Assembly (NCBI GenBank): GCA_037447655.1
Contig: JBBHKE010000539.1
Coordinates: 18,740 to 82,739, forward strand
Reading direction: 5' to 3'
Length of the DNA stretch: 64,000 nucleotides
Source of the DNA: Zygnema cylindricum
Taxonomy: Eukaryota > Streptophyta > Zygnematophyceae > Zygnematales > Zygnemataceae
Position 1 is the stretch's first letter; each line of letters starts with the position of its first letter. Below are positions 58,734 to 64,000 of the stretch, in pieces. The position numbers were made by a program, and so were the translations under genes. The notes beneath the pieces were generated by a model. That model saw nothing but the letters and a program-made list of their open reading frames with translations. It was not told where the DNA came from and did no database searches.

Positions 58734-58929
58734 GTTTAAATTTACTTTTACTTTTGCTTTTATTTTTTATGCGTACTTATTAGGGTTATAATATGAGCTT
58801 ATTATGACCATTTTTTTGCGTGACATCAAGAAATGACCACAAACGCCATTGCATGACAATTTGTATAACAACCACAACACCGTTTATAAATTGTGGAAGA
58901 ACTTTAAAACTCAAACGCTATGCAATTGG

Positions 58930-60300
58930 AAACTTCAAGTGATGTCTACTGGGGGTCGGGTCTATTATCGACTGCTCGTGTTGCTCCCGCCGCCTATGTG
59001 GGAAGTTGGTCTTGTTTCCCGTTTCTTGGCTGGGGACACCCCCCGTTCTAGCTACGGTTATCCCTCAGGTTTCAGACGGTGTGTTCGCCTTCCAGCGATC
59101 TCTATTGGACGCCTCACGTTCTCTTCCTCCCCATGCCCTAGTGGATGTGCCGATTTTCTCCACTTTTGTTATAAAATCTATTGAGCGTGTCCAAGAATCG
59201 ATTTCCGACAGGGTTGTCGCCACCATTAAATCCGATCTTCTCCAGGCGCTTCCCTCCGATTCTTCGCGTGCCCGTCTTCTCTCATGTGGTGGACTTGGTT
59301 CTGGGTCTTGGCTTCTCGCCACACCTATTTTGTCCACTCTCGATTTTCACCTGCTCAATTCACCACTGCCCTCCGATTTCGCCTTGGCCTCCCCCATCCT
59401 CCTTTACTTGGCTCTCTTGTTTGTGCATGTGGTCGTGTCTTAGTGCCCGATGGTGTCCATTTGCTTCGCTGCTCCCATGGGGGAGATTTGATCCAGGCGC
59501 ACGACACTATTCGCGACACCGTTGCGACTATCGCTTCGGAAGGGGGCTTTTTTGTGCGTCGAGAGGTTTCTCATATTATTCCCTCGCGTCGGATCGATGT
59601 TGTTTTGCTTGATGGTGCCTGTCGCATCTTCGGTGATATTGCTCTGGCGAACCCTACTTCTTCAGCTACAGTTGTTGGTCAGGCGGCTCGACATGTGGGG
59701 TGGCAGCTCGTGATGCGGCTAAGGCAAAGGAGCGTGATTATGCCCACCGGGATACTATGGATGACTTTATTCCGACGGCGGTCGAGATCTATGGTTGTTT
59801 AGGTGTTGCATTGGATGAGTTTCTCCGTACTTGTGCTCGACGTCCTTTCGAGCGCCGAGGACCTGAGAGCCCTCCTCCTTTGGTCCTTACTTCTTTTTAT
59901 CGTTAACGCTTATTGGTGGCTTTACAGCCAGTGCAGGCTTCTATTATCCTCCGATCGGCTGTTGGGGTTATGGATCGTCGCCGTGTTCCATAACTCCCTC
60001 AACGTGCTCCCCCAGGCTGGGGGGGGTTACGAGGTTGCTTTTCGTAGATATTTAATTGATATAGGGCTGGGGTTGTAGTTTTGGTTTTGTGAGTTGCCGT
60101 GCTTTTCGTTTTGAGTTTGGGTGCTTTTATTTTCCTTGTTGTTTGTTTCCTTTTTTATTGTGTTCCCATCGCTCTTTTTGTTTTTATTTGTAGTTTTTCA
60201 TTTTTGGCCATGCCACCCCTTTTGTACCCCCGGACTCAGATGGTTTACCATCGTATTTTCTAATTTATCCTGCCATATTATAAAACTAAAAGTGAAACCA
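58930..60300 (+). mobile_element. 5'-truncated non-LTR retrotransposon, 3' part with restriction-like endonuclease remnant
   Basis: The segment is visibly richer in G+C than its surroundings. Three overlapping frames carry the C-terminal part of a retroelement polyprotein: SRARLLSCGGLGSGSWLLATP, then a Cys/His knuckle-like stretch (CACGRVLVPDGVHLLRCSHG, HDTIRD), then a PD-(D/E)XK restriction-like endonuclease remnant (RRIDVVLLD, FGDIALANP), then AHRDTMDDFIPTAVEIYGCL. The frame changes near 59,340 and near 59,690, so the copy is dead. The reverse-transcriptase core itself is absent. The 3' UTR ends with the hairpin ACTCAGATGGTTTACCATCG at 60,234. The endonuclease type points to an R2/CRE-like or related lineage. 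Confidence 0.8.
60235..60254 (+). other. 3' hairpin of the retrotransposon
   Basis: The hairpin GATGG-TTTA-CCATC is perfect. It sits at the 3' end of the element and is shared with tails at 30,968, 31,483 and 52,484. Such hairpins can serve as the reverse-transcriptase recognition site; that role is inferred here. Confidence 0.55.
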
Positions 60301-60940
60301 TAGTTCAAAAGCTATATTGCACCACACAATACAAATGTTCGAATTAGTTCGAGCTATTTAGTTTTTTGTGGAATCATTAAATGAGGAAAACAAAATTGAG
60401 CGCATTGGTCGATACGCATTTTACAATTTAGATGTATCCACGTACCTTGTTTTCCTTTACGGATCCTCGTTGCAACAGGAGACGCTCAAACAGTTCATAA
60501 TTATCCGATGTCATCGTTCTCCTATGGTGTCATCGTACCTTTCCCGTAGCTCGAACTTTATTACAACTCATTTTTATTGTTTGTTATTGTACAATCGTAC
60601 ATTATTCTGTACTTTGTACATTTTTGAATACGAAACTTGGTCTAACAGTGGACCCAGGACCCTCCTCATGAGTCATGATTCTCATGACGCATTCAGTGTC
60701 CTGAAAGTGTACAATTTCGTACGAATGTTTTAAATGAGATGCACGTGGCAGTTTCTGGTGTCCACATAAAAATTCCATAATAAAATGACCGGCCAACATA
60801 GGACAGTCTGCCGTACAGAACGTCCGTCGAAAAGCTGCCGCCGACTGGAGCATTTGAACTTGACGGCCGGAAAGCTTCATGAACGAAACGCCGCTTGTCC
60901 AAAGTTTCTGGACTCATGCAGCTCTGCACCTGACTTTGGA
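60300..60940. other. Gene-free interval before the EGY3-like promoter
   Basis: No supportable gene lies here. The overlapping frames on both strands lack family resemblance. CGTAC-type words are frequent, as in the first 13 kb. Confidence 0.5.
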
Positions 60941-60946
60941 CGGAGT

Positions 60947-61164
60947 GAGAATGTACGGAACTTTTGTCCTTTATCCATATTCACTTAGTTGCACTTGCAA
61001 CTTTCCAGAAAGCGACCGTCACGTCACGTCACTTGCAACACGAATGAGAATGTACGGAACGCTTGTCCTTTATCCACGTCCATTATCTGAATTAGCACTT
61101 TATTGGAAGAGACCTTCATGTCACGTCACTCGTAGGAAGCGCCACGTCACATCCACTCAGAACA

Positions 61165-61166
<2 letters not shown>
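60947..61166 (+). promoter_or_regulatory. ACGT-core elements upstream of the EGY3-like gene
   Basis: A ~96-bp unit beginning GAGAATGTACGGAAC is duplicated (60,947 and 61,043). Clusters with the bZIP core lie beside it: GTCACGTCACGTCAC near 61,018, TGTCACGTCACTCG near 61,118 and GCCACGTCACATCC near 61,140. TGACGTG/CACGTCA words are binding sites of plant bZIP factors. With the plastid gene starting downstream, stress- or light-responsive control is plausible but unproven. Confidence 0.45.

Positions 61167-61233
<67 letters not shown>
61167..61233. repeat. (CT)n microsatellite in the 5' region of the EGY3-like gene
   Basis: This is a long CT dinucleotide run 218 bp before the start codon. Pyrimidine tracts in leaders are common near plant transcription starts. 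Confidence 0.95.
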
Positions 61234-61235
<2 letters not shown>

Positions 61236-61450
61236 TTCTATCTTATATCATTTTGATTTGCTAGACTCATATTTTCTCTTTTGTCTTTGCAGTTTGTACC
61301 ATTAACTCATTAATTTTGGAGGAATTGATAAATTTTTTGCTTCCAGTTTGTTCCTGTCAAACAGTCTCCATTCTTTTACTGACTTCAGTTTTTCTGGAGG
61401 AAGCCTCTGAATTCCTTTTTCTACCATTCAGTGTATTTAAAAAAGCGAAA

Positions 61451-63958
61451 ATGGTTTCTTTAACAACTGCTTCTTATTTGCAGCCAGGCGTTCTTGCAAC
61501 AGTTACTAGCAACAGTAAACTGAATGTCCGAAGTTCCTTGCAGCGTTTTCAGTTACTGCAGGTAAAACTTATGAAATTCATAGGTTTTTTTTTTGTTATT
61601 TCTGTCAATCAATAGAAGAACCTGTTTGATTATGTCACAACGAGAGAAAGTATCTAAAATAAATTTGAGAATCCGAATTTTAGAATTTTCGAATTTCCGA
61701 ATTTCCGAAATTCCGAATTTCCGAATTTGAGATTTCGCACCAACAAAAATAATGAGAGTTGAAGGAAAAAAGTCATTCAGATTTTGGAAAAATGATTCAG
61801 ATGCGGAGTTTGCCAGCAACTAAGATTTGCAGTAGTGGGAGGAGATGGGGAGGGAGGGGGAGATGGGGAGGGGGGAGGGGGGAGATGGGGAAGATCCATC
61901 TATTGTTTTTGACTGGAGTCGGAAGTTAATTGTGACGTCACCTGATTTTTGCGAATTGTGGAGTAGGCTTTTTGGCGGTATGTATGCTGGTAGTAATTTT
62001 TGCATCAATGCTTGTTAGGAATAAGATTTTGGAACTATACATTTTAGAATGTAAGATGTCTTTTTACATTTATAATTGATGTCATGTTACTCTGCTTAAG
62101 GTCTTGTGGCTGTCATTTGTCCTTAATTATTGTTATCGGCGATCTCAGGTGGAGCATTGTACTTCTGTTCCCTCTCTTTATCGCGAAAAGACAAATCAAT
62201 TACTTTCTTCTCCACCGAGGGCGGTACGTTTAAACTCAAAGATTCGTCGAATTGTAAAAATTTGTGCTTCTGGTTCAAACGAGGGTGAAACATCGACAGC
62301 AAAGCAGGCATCCAAAGATGGAAACGAAAAGCCTTCTGCAAATGTCTCCATCCTTTCTGAAAACGGTGAAAACGGAGGGCTAAATGTTGTCGACTGTCAG
62401 GAATCTCAAGGGACTGACGAACCCAATAGTGAAGCTGGGATTCAGGTAAGAGTTTGCAAGAAACTGACTGCTTACTTTACTGACTGCTTAAAGAATAATG
62501 TTTTCCGAGGAATCTGGATTATTGTTTATGTATCGAACAGATGGGCTTGAAGATGTTTAGGCTCATCTCTTGTTTTAATCTGAGTCATCAATCGAGTAAA
62601 TCTTGCGTTCATTCATCAAATTGAACGTGTATGTGTTACTCGTGAGCGTTCGCAACTAACATCCTCTTTTCAGTGAAGTTGGAGTACTGAGGCAAGTGAC
62701 ATTCATGTTTTTCAGGTCATTTGTATTGCTATCTTCCTTTCCTGTTTTAAAAATTATGCTAATTTTACAAGCTAATGAAAATCTTTTTGTTCTGCTTTTG
62801 TTGCACCTCCTTGCTTTCATTGAAAGCTGCGTTCTAATGTTATTGAATTGGAAATGGAACTCGCAGGATTCACTCATGGCAGAGAAAGAGAGATCGGCTC
62901 TTCTTGCTCGAGAATTGCGAGAAACACAAGAAAAGGTTAAAAGGCAACAGAGAGCCCTTCAGAGAGTAGTTAGTGGACGAGGAGGGGTACTAGGGAGTCT
63001 TCGTGAGGGATTATTCGGCTGGAGACAGGATGAGCCTCAAGAAATCGAAAAACTGGATTTGGCCATGGTAGGCAAAGTATGAGTGGTGTAAAATAATAGG
63101 ATTTTGGGCTGCTGAAATATTGCATTTGGAGTATCTGTAAGATTTAGCATTGTGTGTACTTATGTTATCAATTAACAACTGCCAAAGTTTCTTACGTACT
63201 TTTTTTTACCTGATTGCCACATGAATGTGGGCAGCTTCGAAAATGTTTTTCGTATACTGATTTTTGGCCGACAAGTGCTCGAAGTTATGGGAGTGGAGGT
63301 CTTTTCGTTGGTAATTTACGAGGGCCAATCAAAGAAGTCCAACCTCGACTGCAAGAAAAACTACAAGAAGGAGCTGGTGTCCCTGTATTCGCATTTTTTC
63401 TGATTGATGATGTTACAGGACAGCAGGTATACTGCAGAAACCTCTCTATTAGTGGAAACTCGCAGAAACCTCTCTATTAGTGAAAACTTGCAGGAACTTC
63501 TCTATATGTGGAAACTTACAGTGTGTCAGTGGATGTTTTGATTGCTCGATTGATTACAGTTTTTTCCCTTCCTCCTTAGAAAATGGACAAAAACAGAGTG
63601 TCTATGTAATTTAAAACCTTCTTATCTTGTCCACTATTGTAGACCTTTTTTTCATGTGTGTGTAGTTCTGTGCCAAAAAGTGTGTCTTTGTATGTTAAAT
63701 CTTCTCCTTTTGTCCACTTTTTGTAAACCTTTGATTCAGGTGTGTGTGGTCCAGCCAAAGGCTGAGGTGGAGGCTCGAATAGCGAGCAATAAAATGACAG
63801 GAATTGCCAGGTGGCCTCTTGCGGCAGTCACTGGAGCTGCCACGATCTTCACCGTCGGATCGCTCACAGGAGTGAATCTGGACCCTCTAGATTCTGGCAT
63901 CTTAGATCACGCAGTTCCTTTGGGCCTTGGTCTTGGGATTGTGCTTGGCATCGGAGAG
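61451..63958 (+). CDS. EGY3: EGY3-like plastid membrane protein (S2P-family), 5' part only
   Basis: EGY proteins are chloroplast members of the site-2-protease family; EGY3 of Arabidopsis lacks the metal-binding motif and is stress-related. Exons: 61451-61561, 62149-62445, 62867-63067, 63235-63426, 63740-63958, continuing beyond the window. Residues 1-37 are rich in Ser, Thr and Arg with no acids, a typical transit peptide. Residues 137-170 are a charged coiled segment. GGLFVGNLRGPIKEVQPRL (about 224-242) and VCVVQPKAEVEARI (268-281) are close to the EGY3 signature. The first membrane segment starts near WPLAAVTGAATIFTVGSL. The protease core is outside the window, so presence or loss of HEXXH cannot be judged. 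The start at 61,451 is chosen because a transit peptide follows. ACGT-core sites lie upstream. Confidence 0.88.
61834..61890. repeat. GGGGA purine tract, EGY3-like intron 1
   Basis: A short run of GGGGAGA(T)-type repeats lies here. A second low-complexity stretch, TTCCGAAT(T), lies at about 61,690-61,730. Confidence 0.85.
63433..63525. repeat. ~35-bp tandem repeat in EGY3-like intron 4
   Basis: Three units of GCAGAAACCTCTCTATTAGTG plus GAAACT follow the exon 4 donor, the third degraded. Confidence 0.85.
63600..63765. repeat. Tandem duplication across the exon 5 acceptor of the EGY3-like gene
   Basis: TTTAAAACCTTCTTATCTTGTCCACT then TTCAT|GTGTGTGTAGTTCTGTGCCAAAAAG (pseudo-exon start 63,655) duplicates GTTAAATCTTCTCCTTTTGTCCACT then TTCAG|GTGTGTGTGGTCCAGCCAAAGG (true start 63,740), an offset of 85 bp. 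The decoy has CAT in place of CAG and so has lost its acceptor. Confidence 0.88.
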
Positions 63959-64000
63959 GTACATTTTCTTCTTGTCAATTGAATTTCAATTCAAATTTTG

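Noticed and set aside
59065-59337. Minus-strand frame opposite the retrotransposon
   Set aside because: It is the shadow of the plus-strand coding remnant; the plus strand carries the recognisable endonuclease motifs.
1-64000. CRISPR arrays, operons, prophage or bacterial defence genes
   Set aside because: The window is intron-rich eukaryotic nuclear DNA. The tandem arrays present have degenerate units without unique spacers and no associated genes.
1-64000. tRNA or rRNA genes
   Set aside because: I saw no convincing B-box plus cloverleaf and no conserved rRNA words. A covariance-model search would be needed to exclude small or intronic RNAs such as snoRNAs.

Overview
The window reads as nuclear DNA of a photosynthetic eukaryote. 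The genes are split by many GT-AG introns, and their products match land-plant-type families: a CBP80/ABH1-like cap-binding protein, an SR45/RNPS1-type splicing factor, a plastid EGY3-like protein with a transit-peptide-like N-terminus, and a CAMTA-like IPT/TIG domain. A streptophyte (charophyte alga or early-diverging plant) fits best. This is an inference from gene content; no marker gene is present.

Layout. 1-13,000 has no gene I can support. It is AT-rich and full of short CGTAC/GTACG-type words, and is built of non-autonomous DNA elements: hAT-like ends, a 1.1-kb foldback element, a ~0.8-kb element and two ~540-bp inverted copies of another. 13,632-28,718 (+) is a complete 22-exon NCBP1 gene with one apparent single-base frameshift. 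29,500-30,703 holds a second copy of the 0.8-kb element and an orphan IPT/TIG exon pair. 31,521-35,584 (-) is an RluA/TruC-type pseudouridine synthase. It is divergent from 36,398 onward (+), an SR45/RNPS1-like gene whose 3' end I could not resolve. 47,012-49,626 (-) is TAF9, divergent from 50,463-57,893 (+), a protein that joins DUF4604/KIAA1143-like ends to a three-repeat TPR clamp. 58,930-60,300 is a decayed non-LTR retrotransposon fragment. 61,451 to the right edge (+) is the 5' part of an EGY3-like gene.

Five of the genes act in nuclear gene expression or RNA modification (cap binding, EJC-linked splicing, TFIID/SAGA, pseudouridylation, a putative chaperone adaptor). They are housekeeping neighbours and not an operon-like system; two pairs are head-to-head and probably share promoters.

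The most unusual structure is in the introns. At least seven splice junctions in four genes are copied by local tandem duplications that cross the exon-intron boundary and leave decoy splice sites and truncated pseudo-exons (NCBP1 exons 8 and 19, RNPS1 exon 3, TPR-gene exons 6 and 7, EGY3 exon 5). Two further observations stand out: a short 3' hairpin shared by the retrotransposon fragment and three other loci, with one compensatory base-pair change, and a family of small TGTACACCG-ended elements in the introns of most genes.
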